This document shows, piece after piece, positions 24,994 to 33,791 of a DNA stretch of 64,000 nucleotides. The notes beneath the pieces are model-generated. The model made no database searches. It was not told the DNA's origin and worked only from the letters and a program-made list of their open reading frames with translations. The number at the start of each line of letters is the position of its first letter. The first letter of the stretch is position 1. The DNA lies in NCBI GenBank assembly GCA_900319855.1, contig ONQC01000006.1, positions 1 through 64,000 of the forward strand, given 5' to 3'. A program made the translations under genes and the position numbers. The DNA comes from an uncultured Bacteroidales bacterium (GTDB lineage: Bacteria; Bacteroidota; Bacteroidia; Bacteroidales; UBA932).

Positions 24994-27219
24994 CTATTTC
25001 AGCGTAAACGCCGCGCGGGTGCGGATGTCATCGGAGGCACTGCCGACCAGGGCTTCGAACTCGCCCTTTTCGGCCTTCCAGCCCGGGAGGGCCGGGTCGT
25101 AGAACTTCAGGGCGTCGGCGCCGATGGTGAAGGTCACGTCCTTGGACTGGCCCGGAGCCAGCAGGACTTTCTGGAAGTCCTTGAGCTCCTTTTCCGGACG
25201 GGGCAGGGAAGACTCCTTGTCAGCGATGTACAGCTGGACGACCTCGGCGCCTTCGCGGTCGCCGGTGTTGGTGACCTTGACGGTCAGCCGGACCGTACCG
25301 TTCTCGTTCATCGAAGACTTGTCCAGCTTGGCCTCGCCGTAGCTGAACTGCGTGTAGCTCAGGCCATGGCCGAAGGCGAACAGCGGCTCGATATCCTTCT
25401 CGTCAAACCAGCGGTAGCCGACGAAGATCCCTTCTTCATACACGACCTTGTGGCGGTTCGGGAAGGTCATGCCCGGCTGGTGGGCCGGGGAATCGGTCAG
25501 CTGTTTCGGGAAGGTGAAGGGGAGCTTGCCGCTCGGATTCACGTCGCCGAAAACCACGTCTGCCAGGGCGTTGCCGGCCTCGGAACCGAGGTACCAGGTC
25601 TGCAGGATGGCCGGGACCTTGTCGACCCACGGCATGGCCACGGCGTTGCCGCTGACCAGCGAGACGACCAGGTTCGGATTGGCGGCGGCCAGGGCCTCGA
25701 TCACGGCGTCCTGGTCATACGGCAGGTCCAGGGAGCGGCGGTCGGTGCCTTCGCAGTCCTGGTTGTTGCTCTTGTTCAGGCCGCCGATGAAGATGACCAG
25801 GTCGGACTGGCCGGCCAGTTCCACCGCTTCGGCAATCAGCTGCTCAGGCGTACGGCTCTCGGACAGGTCCTGACCGGAAGATACGCCGTTGTAGGAACCG
25901 CCGGTATCGCCGACATAGCCACGGGCATAGACCACCTCGATATCCTTCCCGGCACGGGCACGGATGCCATCCAGCGGGGAAATCTCATGCTGGACCTTCA
26001 GGGAGGAAGAGCCGCCGCCGACGGTCATCATCTTGACGGCGTTCTCGCCCACGACGAGGATGCGCTTTACACCGGGGGCGACCGGAAGCACCTGGTTGTC
26101 ATTCTTCAGCAGCACGATACCTTCCGCGCCGATCTTGCGGGCGGCGGCATAGTGGGCTTCGGAGTTGATGGCACCGAAGGGCTTGTCCGGGTTCATGGCG
26201 GTGCGGAAGATCAGCCGGAGCACCCGGCGGCACTTCTCGTCCAGTTCTTCCGTACCGTATTTTCCGCTCAGGATGCCGTCCCGGTAGGGCTTGGCCAGGA
26301 AGTAGGCGTCGTAGCCGTTGGTCGCGCCCATGGTCAGGCCGTCCGTCCAGGTGCCGAATTCGAGGTCCAGCCCATTCTTGACGGCCGCGTCGGTCTCATG
26401 GACGCCGCCCCAGTCGGAGATCACGGCGCCGTCGAAGCCCCATTCTCCCTTGAGGATGTCCATGATCAGCCGCTGGTTGTAGCACACATGCTGGCCGCGG
26501 TAGAGGTTGTAGCTGCCCATGATCGACCAGGCACCGCCCTGCTGGACGGCCGCCTTGAAGGCCGGCAGATAGATCTCATAGAGCGCGCGGTCATCCAGGT
26601 CCACGTCGGTGGTGTGGCGGAACGTCTCTTCGTTGTTGAGGGCGAAGTGCTTGACACACACGGCAACGCCGTTCTTCTGGACCTGCTGCACGTACGGGAC
26701 GACCATCTGGCCGGACAGGTACGGATCTTCTCCCATGTACTCGAAATTACGTCCGTTCAGCGGGGTCCGGTAGATGTTGACGCCGGGACCGAGCAGCACG
26801 TCCTTCTCCCGGTAGCGGGCCTCTTCGCCGATGGACTTGCCATACAGGGCGGACAGGTCGCGGTCCCAGGTCGCGGCGAGGGCTGTCAGGGCAGGGAAGG
26901 CCACGATCGAGTCGTTGGTCCATCCGGCCTGCTCCCATTCGTCCCACAGGACTTCCGTACGGATGCCGTGGGGGCCGTCGGTGGTCCAGAGTTCCGGAAT
27001 GCCGAGGCGCGGGACGCCGGCCGATGAGAACTTGGACTGGGCGTGGATGATCTTGATCTTTTCTTCGAGGGTCATCCGGGACAGGGCGTCGTCGATGCGG
27101 GCTTCGATATCAGCATGGGTATCGAGGTAGACGGGACCGCCGTTGCCGGAGGGTTTAGGGGTGCAGGAAAGGACGCACAATGCGGAGATTCCCGCGAATA
27201 CACGGAGAAACTTTTTCAT
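24994..27219 (-). CDS. GH3 beta-glucosidase (BglX-like), lipoprotein
   Basis: This exo-acting beta-glucosidase/xylosidase family enzyme of 741 residues has a lipoprotein signal (LCVLSC). The N-terminal TIM barrel shows MTLEEKIKIIHAQSKF, TDGPHGIR, VKHFALNNEE and the nucleophile Asp in GAVISDWGG. The alpha/beta sandwich has GIVLLKNDNQVLP and LPYDQDAVIEALAAANPNLV, and a C-terminal FnIII-like domain follows (VTNTGDREGAEVVQLYI). It is last in the leftward PUL 2 operon, its ATG overlapping the stop of the upstream gene by one base (TAATG). It probably releases terminal sugars from oligosaccharides made by the other enzymes of the locus. The exact sugar is not deducible. Confidence 0.92.
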   Translation of the reverse strand: MKKFLRVFAGISALCVLSCTPKPSGNGGPVYLDTHADIEARIDDALSRMTLEEKIKIIHAQSKFSSAGVPRLGIPELWTTDGPHGIRTEVLWDEWEQAGWTNDSIVAFPALTALAATWDRDLSALYGKSIGEEARYREKDVLLGPGVNIYRTPLNGRNFEYMGEDPYLSGQMVVPYVQQVQKNGVAVCVKHFALNNEETFRHTTDVDLDDRALYEIYLPAFKAAVQQGGAWSIMGSYNLYRGQHVCYNQRLIMDILKGEWGFDGAVISDWGGVHETDAAVKNGLDLEFGTWTDGLTMGATNGYDAYFLAKPYRDGILSGKYGTEELDEKCRRVLRLIFRTAMNPDKPFGAINSEAHYAAARKIGAEGIVLLKNDNQVLPVAPGVKRILVVGENAVKMMTVGGGSSSLKVQHEISPLDGIRARAGKDIEVVYARGYVGDTGGSYNGVSSGQDLSESRTPEQLIAEAVELAGQSDLVIFIGGLNKSNNQDCEGTDRRSLDLPYDQDAVIEALAAANPNLVVSLVSGNAVAMPWVDKVPAILQTWYLGSEAGNALADVVFGDVNPSGKLPFTFPKQLTDSPAHQPGMTFPNRHKVVYEEGIFVGYRWFDEKDIEPLFAFGHGLSYTQFSYGEAKLDKSSMNENGTVRLTVKVTNTGDREGAEVVQLYIADKESSLPRPEKELKDFQKVLLAPGQSKDVTFTIGADALKFYDPALPGWKAEKGEFEALVGSASDDIRTRAAFTLK

Positions 27220-28487
27220 TATTTTACGAGTATCGGTAGGTTGGTGGCGGATGCATATCCCGTGCCATCGAGGGCATACAGGTATACACGATAGGCACCC
27301 GGTTCGTCAATTTTCAGGTTCAGGGTCGGTTTCGTGGTCGTGACAACCTCCCCGACGCGGTCCGGACGCGGCTCATAGGCGCCGCCCGTCGCGGTGATGG
27401 TGGCTTCCTTGAGGACTTCCCAGACATAGGTCAGCTTCTTGTTCTCACGGTCCTTGACTGCCGCCTTGACCTTGATCTTCTTGCCGGCGGTGAAGGTCGG
27501 GTCCTGGAGGACGGACTTACCGCCTGCCGTCATCGAAGAGATGAGCGGTGCGGTCTGGGACGGCTCCTTGCCGGTCCAGACGCGTTCCATGCCTTCCACC
27601 GTGGCGGCTTTCTCGCCCTTGAGCGGGAGGCCCTCGACGTTGGATTCGGTGAACATGCAGAACCAGGTCGGGGTGCGCTCTTCCTTCTGGCCCCACAGGA
27701 AGACGAAGGAACCTACGCAGGCCGGGTCGGACTGGATGATGTTGTAACGCTCTTCATAGCAGAGGCGTTTCTCTTCGCTGGACTGCTCGATCGGGGCGCC
27801 CCAGGCGGTCTTCTTGCACTCCCACCAGCCGGTCGGGCCCCATTCAGTGACCAGGTACGGTCCCTTCCAGTCGGATTTCTCGACCATGTTGCGAAGGGAT
27901 TGGATGCCGCCGTAGCAGTTGATGCCGACAAAGTCCAGGGACGGGCAGTATTTGGCTACCTGATTGAGGCTCTTCTGGTTGTAGGTGATGACCGTGGAGG
28001 TTGCATGACGCTTGTCGATGCTCTTGATGATCTCGGAGAGTTCGTTGACGAATTCCCAGGCGACGCCCGGAGTGTCGTCGTTCAGCTCGATCTCGTTGCC
28101 GATACCCCACATGATGATGTTCTTGTCATCCTTGAAGGCTTCGGCGAGTTCGCGGACTTCCTTGCGGAGCCGGTTCTTGTACTCTTCGTTCTGGTACATC
28201 TTCGGATCCTTGGTCAGCCCGATGCCCTGCATGATGTACATGCCGTTGGCGCGGGCCTGTTCCAAGGTGCGTTGCACCCCGGCGACATTGCCGCTCCAGG
28301 TCCGGCAGGCATTCGCGCCCGCAGCCTTGGCAACGTCCATCTTGTTGGTTCCGCCCACGCCCTTGATGTAGGTGGGCTGGCCGTCGATGAGAAGTTCCCA
28401 ACCACCGGCATTACGCTGGAATTTCACCTGCGCGGACGCGGCCGCGCAGATGAAAATACACAGGATAGAAAATACAACCTTTTTCAT
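27219..28487 (-). CDS. clan-A TIM-barrel glycosidase (GH2/GH5-like), secreted
   Basis: The 422 residues carry a cleavable signal peptide (IFICAAASAQ). A single (beta/alpha)8 barrel follows: DGQPTYIKGVGGTNKMDVAK, the acid/base in MWGIGNEIELN (Glu132) and the nucleophile in YLVTEWGPTGWW (Glu215), the retaining clan GH-A arrangement. The C-terminal 100 residues look Ig- or PKD-like (KKIKVKAAVKDRENKKLTYV). Its barrel resembles GH2 C-terminal domains without the GH2 sandwich domains. It is the fourth enzyme gene of PUL 2, between the agarase-like glycosidase and GH3. The start at 28487 is chosen over an upstream TTG at 28493. Confidence 0.8.
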   Translation of the reverse strand: MKKVVFSILCIFICAAASAQVKFQRNAGGWELLIDGQPTYIKGVGGTNKMDVAKAAGANACRTWSGNVAGVQRTLEQARANGMYIMQGIGLTKDPKMYQNEEYKNRLRKEVRELAEAFKDDKNIIMWGIGNEIELNDDTPGVAWEFVNELSEIIKSIDKRHATSTVITYNQKSLNQVAKYCPSLDFVGINCYGGIQSLRNMVEKSDWKGPYLVTEWGPTGWWECKKTAWGAPIEQSSEEKRLCYEERYNIIQSDPACVGSFVFLWGQKEERTPTWFCMFTESNVEGLPLKGEKAATVEGMERVWTGKEPSQTAPLISSMTAGGKSVLQDPTFTAGKKIKVKAAVKDRENKKLTYVWEVLKEATITATGGAYEPRPDRVGEVVTTTKPTLNLKIDEPGAYRVYLYALDGTGYASATNLPILVK

Positions 28488-28497
28488 TATCAATCAT

Positions 28498-30465
28498 TTA
28501 TTCATTCCAGAGATCCGGAACGCTGCCATGACCGCGGGTGTTACGGGCACGCTCGGCATACGGGGTCTTGACGCCGGAGTGGACATCATAGAGGACCTTG
28601 GCGGTCTCCATCATGGCCTCTACCTGCTCCTTGTACGGACGGTCGGTCACGTCGATCAGGCCGCAGTTGTAGTTCTCACCGTCATTGCGGCCGGACATCG
28701 GCTGGTCGCACCATTGGAAGTAGCCGGTACCGACCAGGGCCGGATGGGCATAGGCATTCTCGGTGTAGTAGCGGTAGGCGACGCCGCGCTGCTGCTGGTC
28801 TTCCACCTGCCAGAGCGACTGGGCCAGGCCGTGGTCCACGGTGCCGAAGTGATATTCGCCGATGATCATCGGCAGGTCCATGATCTCCATGGCGCGGTCC
28901 ATCATGGAGGCCAGCGGCACTTCCATGTAGCAGTTGAAACTGAACACGTCGAATGCGGTGGCGCAAGCCTTCAGGACATCTTCGCCCACGCCGTCCGGGT
29001 CGCCGAAGCGGATACCCATATTCAGGTGGTTCGGATCGTATTTCTTGAAGATGCGGTTGACATCATGCAGGAAAATGTCGAAGCTGTGGACGATGAAGGC
29101 GCGGCGGTTGGCCTCGGTGTCGCCGTTCTTGGCCAGGTAGGCCTTGAGTTCCTTCTGGATCGGACGCTCGGGGCCGTCAAGGATCAGCTGGCACAGGCGG
29201 ACTTCCTCGTTGAGCCAGGCCGGTTCATTGGCGACGAAGTAACCAATCAGCCAGGGGTTCTTGAGGTTGCGCTGGACGGTGGCGGAGATGCTGCGCTCCA
29301 GGCCCTCGATGTAGTCCGGCCGGTAGATGTCGCACAGGCCCATCAGGTCGCGTTCCATGCCGAGGCCGCCCATCTGGAGGATAAAGGCCTTCCGGTTCAT
29401 GCCGTAAATTTCGGCGCTGGACCAGTTGGCGATGGTGTTCAGGCCCCACTTGTCCATGCGGTTGATGACCATTTCGCGGGCTTTCTCACGGAAGTTCTCG
29501 CCATAGCGGCGGTACTGGTTCCACATGCCGAAGTTCGGCTGGGGACGGCGCTGCGGCATGCCCGGACGGGCCTGGGCATTGGCCGGACGCGGGGAGAGGA
29601 TCGCCATGACCTCGTCGGAAGGAACCTCCTTGTACATGTTCGGGCGCTTGTCATAGTCCCGGAGTTCGCCGCCGTTGCCATAGTTGACACAGTCGACACC
29701 GACCGACAGGAAAAGGTAGCCTTCCGGGTCGACGAGCCACCAGCGGCCGTCGATCTTCTCGGTGCGGAAATAACCGGTCGCCTTGACCTGTTTCTGCTTG
29801 TAGCCGCCGAACTTGGAGTAATTGTAGGCATCGGTGGAGACCGGTTCGGCCTCTTCCGCCCGCCAGTCGGCCTCCAGGTCGGCCAGCGAGTGGGCCTTGC
29901 CCGGCCAGTCTACCAGGTTGGACTGGCCGAATTCGTCGAAGGCGGGGATTTCTTCCATATAAACGTCACCCGGATCTTCGACAGCCAGTTCGATGTTGCG
30001 GATCTCGATGGACGGAGTGCCGATGGCCCGGCGGATGCGGACACCGACCGAGTCGACTCCGTGCATGGGGCCGCGCTTGCCGCCCAGGTTGATCCAGCCC
30101 GTGTAGCGGGCGTGGTTGAAGGTGGCGGCCAGGTCGTGGGCCGGATCCGGCAGCTGGGTGAAGTATTTCAGCGGAATGGCGAGCCGGTTCCAGGCGTTCG
30201 GGACATAGCTCATGACGCGGAGCTCGTTATAGCCCCAGTCGGTGGTGAAACCGAGCTGGAAACGCTGGGCCGTCCCGATCTTGTACTCGAGGATGACGAA
30301 ATTGTAGTCGTCCCAGTCAGCGGGCAGGTTCGGGTTGATGTCCTTGATGGCGAACTTGGTGCCGGACATTTCCTTGCTGCCGTCGAAGGTGAACTGGGCC
30401 TTCTTCGGGCCGCAACCTGTCAGCAGGAGCAGGGCGGCAGCGAAAGCGAGGAGAATGCGTTTCAT
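28498..30465 (-). CDS. clan-A glycosidase, agarase/GH42-like, lipoprotein
   Basis: The 655-residue protein begins with a lipoprotein signal (LLLLTGC). An N-terminal beta-sandwich (about 25-165) is followed by a TIM barrel. The barrel entry GRWWLVDPEGYLFLSVGVD is the pattern of beta-agarase-like (GH50-like) enzymes. The acid/base Glu is in IGYFVANEPAW and the nucleophile in MIIGEYHFG. A Pro/Arg/Gln-rich stretch (about residues 290-312, RPGMPQRRPQPNFGM) interrupts an early loop. Its preference may be a galactan or another beta-linked polymer, but the family is broad and the substrate is not determined. It lies 11 bp downstream of the DUF5107-TPR gene in PUL 2. Confidence 0.75.
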   Translation of the reverse strand: MKRILLAFAAALLLLTGCGPKKAQFTFDGSKEMSGTKFAIKDINPNLPADWDDYNFVILEYKIGTAQRFQLGFTTDWGYNELRVMSYVPNAWNRLAIPLKYFTQLPDPAHDLAATFNHARYTGWINLGGKRGPMHGVDSVGVRIRRAIGTPSIEIRNIELAVEDPGDVYMEEIPAFDEFGQSNLVDWPGKAHSLADLEADWRAEEAEPVSTDAYNYSKFGGYKQKQVKATGYFRTEKIDGRWWLVDPEGYLFLSVGVDCVNYGNGGELRDYDKRPNMYKEVPSDEVMAILSPRPANAQARPGMPQRRPQPNFGMWNQYRRYGENFREKAREMVINRMDKWGLNTIANWSSAEIYGMNRKAFILQMGGLGMERDLMGLCDIYRPDYIEGLERSISATVQRNLKNPWLIGYFVANEPAWLNEEVRLCQLILDGPERPIQKELKAYLAKNGDTEANRRAFIVHSFDIFLHDVNRIFKKYDPNHLNMGIRFGDPDGVGEDVLKACATAFDVFSFNCYMEVPLASMMDRAMEIMDLPMIIGEYHFGTVDHGLAQSLWQVEDQQQRGVAYRYYTENAYAHPALVGTGYFQWCDQPMSGRNDGENYNCGLIDVTDRPYKEQVEAMMETAKVLYDVHSGVKTPYAERARNTRGHGSVPDLWNE

Positions 30466-30476
30466 GGTTAAAGGTC

Positions 30477-33400
30477 TTATTTGATGGATTCAAGCATCTT
30501 CTTTGCCCAGATGTTGCCGGAGTTCAGCTCGAGGGCCTTGCTCAGGTGCTGCTTGGCATTGGCCTTGTCGCCGAGGCCGAGGTAGCCGAGACCGGCGTTC
30601 ATCTCGTTCTGGGCCTGTCGGGCTGCGTTCGTGACGCGGCCGCCGAACTGGCCGTTGATGACATTGCCTTCATTGGCGGAGGCGGTCATGCCGCGGAAGG
30701 TCTCCTGGGCAGCGGCGTTGTCGCCGAGGGCCTGCTGGGCCAGACCGGTCCAGTACTCATACTGGCGGTCGGCGCCGGTTCCCCGTTCGACATCGTTGAC
30801 GGCCTTGGTGAAGAATTCCTTGGCTCCGGCGGAGTCACCCGCTTTCTGGCGGGCCAGGCCGGCCAGGTAGTACAGCTGGGAGAACTGGGCACGGCCATAC
30901 AGGCCGACCGGATAGTCGAGGGCCTTCTGGATGACGTCCTTGGCTTGCTTGCCCCGGTTCTTCTGGAGCAGGTCCCAAGTCTTGAGGGCGTAGCTGTTGA
31001 GGTAGTCAGACTGCTTCTCGCGGGCGCCTTCAGACTCGACGATGTCGTTGTTGTCCAGCAGGTTGAGGGCTTCGTCATACTTTCCGTTCTCCACCGCACG
31101 GGTAATCAGGCGGAGGAGGGTCTCATAGTGCTTGACCGCGGTCTTGCGGTTGGCGATGAGGAAGTCATATTTCTCCTTGGCGCTCTTGCCGTTGAGGTCG
31201 TTGATGACATCGGTCTCAAACAGCAGGCGCGGGTCGTCGGCGTTGCAGGAGACGGCCTTGCGGATGCTCTCGAGGGCCTTCGGATAGTCGCGGTCGATGT
31301 CGCGGTAGGCGAGAGCCAGGTTGCGGTGGACGATGTAGAAGGAAGGATCCAGGTCGCGGGATTTCTCCCACAGGGCGACGGCTTCTTCGGGATTGTGCTC
31401 ATAGCGGAGGTTGCCCAGGTAGTACAGGGCCTTGGCGTCCTTCGGATCGGCGGCGATGGCATGGCGGAGCATGTCGGCCTCTTCCGGACGGAACGGATAG
31501 CAATAGGTATGCGGAGCCTGGGAGCCCTTCTTGTACCAGGAAGCGGCGGCATCCTTGTCACCGGTCATTTCGGCGCAGTAACCGAGGGCGTAGAAGACCA
31601 TCGGGTAGGTGCAGCCCTTGTCGGCGATGCGTTTGACGACAGCGGAGGCTTCCGGATAGGCACCGGCGTTGATGTAGTAGGAAGCCAGTTCGAGGTAGGC
31701 CTGGGGATCGTCGCGCATCCAGCGGTCCAGTTCGGTTTGGTTGCCGCGGCCGAGGATACCGAGTTCGTTCAGGGCCATGTGGTCGATCTTGTGCTTGCCG
31801 AGGACTTCCTGCAGGAAGGCGGCAGCTTCGGCGTTACGGCCCATCTTGCGGAGGATGAAGCCCTTGAGGTTCAGGGAAATCAGGTTCTCGGTGTTGGTAG
31901 AGATGCTGCGTTCGACATGGTCGAGGGCGTTCTCCCAATCCTCGCGCTCGCAGTCGATCTGGGCGAGCTGCAGGTAGGAGGCGGTGTGCCAGTCGGCATC
32001 CCAGGAGGCGCGGTAGAGCATGTCATAGGCCTCCTCGGTGCGGCCCAGCTTGCGGAGGGTCAGGCCGAGGTAGTAGAGGGACTCGCAGTCGCGCGGACGG
32101 GTGTAACGCATGGTGACACGCTCGACGGCCTTGCGGAAGTAGGCTTCGGCCTTCTCCCAGTTCTGGTCCTTGTAGGCCATGAGGCCGAGCTGGTTGTTGA
32201 CCTGGGCGTTGCCCGGGTCGCGGCGGAGGGCTTCCTCGAAGTACGGCATCGGATCCATCGTGCTGTGGAACTGGTCGATGCGCAGGCCGGTGAGGTAGAG
32301 TTCCTCGACGCTTTCGATCTCGGCGGGCTGCTTGTAGGAGGTCAGCGGCTCGGGACGGTCATAGTCCGGCTCCGGGTGCTCGGCGGGGGCATAATGGTAG
32401 AGCAGGTCGCCGTTGTCGGCATACAGGAGGATGTCCAGGTCCTGCTCCTTGGTGCCGGCGGGCAGGGTCACGTCGACCTTGCGCGGCTCGGCCGGGCTGA
32501 TGGACAGCGTGCGGGTGAAGACTTCCTTGCCGCCGGCGGTCACGCTCAGGCGGGCGGCCTTGTGGGCGCGGGTGGTGTTGAGGCGGACATCGAGCTTGGT
32601 GCCGTCCAGGAAGTAGTTCATCGCACCGGCGCGGTTGGCATAGATCAGGCCGTCCAGGTCGCGGATCGGGAACCAGACCATGGTACCCTTCTTGGTCTCA
32701 TACGGCTGGAGCCAGCTGTAGTCCGGCTGGTTGTCGGTATAGAAACCGGCCATCAGTTCGATGTAGCGGCCGGAATCGTCGGTCAGGCCTTCATTGGTCT
32801 TCAGACCGCTCGGGTTGTTGCCGTCGGCCCAGTATTTCATGCCCGGGCTGACATAGTGGTTGCCCACCCATGCGGTACCGGCTTTCAGGCGGTGGTCATA
32901 GCCGCCGAAATAGTCCTCGCGCGGATCCCAGGAGAAGAAGGATACGGAGGTCTCGGTGTTGACCCAGCGGCTGATATCCAGGCCGGTGTAGTTGTGGCGG
33001 TTGAAATAGCTGTCAGCGATCGGCCAGGAGGTCATGCTGTTCTTGCCGTGGTAGGTGACATATTTCACGCTCGGCGGGAAGATAACCTGGTAATTCTCGT
33101 CGCAACGGACGGCCGGATTGGCCCAGAAGAGGAAGGAGTTGGTCACTTCCGTGGGGTTGCGCGGGACGATGGTCATTTCCACGAGGGAAGCATCCGGCCA
33201 TACGGTGTAGCCAATCAGCACGTTGGCGCGCTGCAGCCGCTCCTGGGAGTTGATCCAGACGGTCTGGCTGCCGTCCTCGTGCTTCTCGATGATGTACTCC
33301 ATGTTCTCGACGGTGGTCGGACCGTGGTGGTGGGGATAGCCCCAGGCCAGGGAACCGGACCGCCAGTTACCCACCATACCGATCAGGGACGGCTTGACGA

Positions 33401-33761
33401 CGGCGTTGTGGTAGAACCAGTTGTAGCCGTTGGTCTTGTCATAGGCATAATAGATACGGCCGCCCTGCTGCGGGGCGATGGCCATGCGGACGTAGTCGTT
33501 CTCGACAAATACCATGTCGTAGTCGACGTCCTGCTTGTTCATGGTCAGGCCGTTGTCGAAGGCATAGGGGTACATGCGGCGCTGGACGCCCTGGTGGTTC
33601 GCACCCTCATAGAAGCGCGGCATCGGGTTCGGGGCCGTCGGCACATATGTAGGGATGGTCTCCGTGCCTTCCGTGACCTTCAACTGGGCGGAAGCCGGCT
33701 GGGAAAGACCCAGCACCATGGCTCCCGCGCAGAGAAGGGATAGGAACATTCGGTTGTTCAT
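30477..33761 (-). CDS. DUF5107-TPR protein, secreted
   Basis: This 1094-residue secreted protein has a signal peptide ending ASAQ. Residues about 60-420 form a DUF5107 domain with a mutarotase-like beta-sandwich look: VENDYVRMAIAPQQGGRIYY, WGYPHHHGPTTVENMEY, MTIVPRNPTEVTNSFLFWAN. From about 480 to the end are 12 or more TPR-like helical repeats (YFEEALRRDPGNAQVNNQLG, AEAYFRKAVERV, LDHVERSISTNTENLISLNL, AKQHLSKALELNSGNIWAKK). The function is unknown. The combination of a sugar-ring-binding-like sandwich and a long TPR array inside a PUL suggests a periplasmic glycan-binding or scaffolding role. It is flanked by double beta-helix proteins and glycosidases in one operon. Confidence 0.82.
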   Translation of the reverse strand: MNNRMFLSLLCAGAMVLGLSQPASAQLKVTEGTETIPTYVPTAPNPMPRFYEGANHQGVQRRMYPYAFDNGLTMNKQDVDYDMVFVENDYVRMAIAPQQGGRIYYAYDKTNGYNWFYHNAVVKPSLIGMVGNWRSGSLAWGYPHHHGPTTVENMEYIIEKHEDGSQTVWINSQERLQRANVLIGYTVWPDASLVEMTIVPRNPTEVTNSFLFWANPAVRCDENYQVIFPPSVKYVTYHGKNSMTSWPIADSYFNRHNYTGLDISRWVNTETSVSFFSWDPREDYFGGYDHRLKAGTAWVGNHYVSPGMKYWADGNNPSGLKTNEGLTDDSGRYIELMAGFYTDNQPDYSWLQPYETKKGTMVWFPIRDLDGLIYANRAGAMNYFLDGTKLDVRLNTTRAHKAARLSVTAGGKEVFTRTLSISPAEPRKVDVTLPAGTKEQDLDILLYADNGDLLYHYAPAEHPEPDYDRPEPLTSYKQPAEIESVEELYLTGLRIDQFHSTMDPMPYFEEALRRDPGNAQVNNQLGLMAYKDQNWEKAEAYFRKAVERVTMRYTRPRDCESLYYLGLTLRKLGRTEEAYDMLYRASWDADWHTASYLQLAQIDCEREDWENALDHVERSISTNTENLISLNLKGFILRKMGRNAEAAAFLQEVLGKHKIDHMALNELGILGRGNQTELDRWMRDDPQAYLELASYYINAGAYPEASAVVKRIADKGCTYPMVFYALGYCAEMTGDKDAAASWYKKGSQAPHTYCYPFRPEEADMLRHAIAADPKDAKALYYLGNLRYEHNPEEAVALWEKSRDLDPSFYIVHRNLALAYRDIDRDYPKALESIRKAVSCNADDPRLLFETDVINDLNGKSAKEKYDFLIANRKTAVKHYETLLRLITRAVENGKYDEALNLLDNNDIVESEGAREKQSDYLNSYALKTWDLLQKNRGKQAKDVIQKALDYPVGLYGRAQFSQLYYLAGLARQKAGDSAGAKEFFTKAVNDVERGTGADRQYEYWTGLAQQALGDNAAAQETFRGMTASANEGNVINGQFGGRVTNAARQAQNEMNAGLGYLGLGDKANAKQHLSKALELNSGNIWAKKMLESIK

Positions 33762-33791
33762 ATCAGTGGTTTTGTTATCGGTTTTTAGCGT

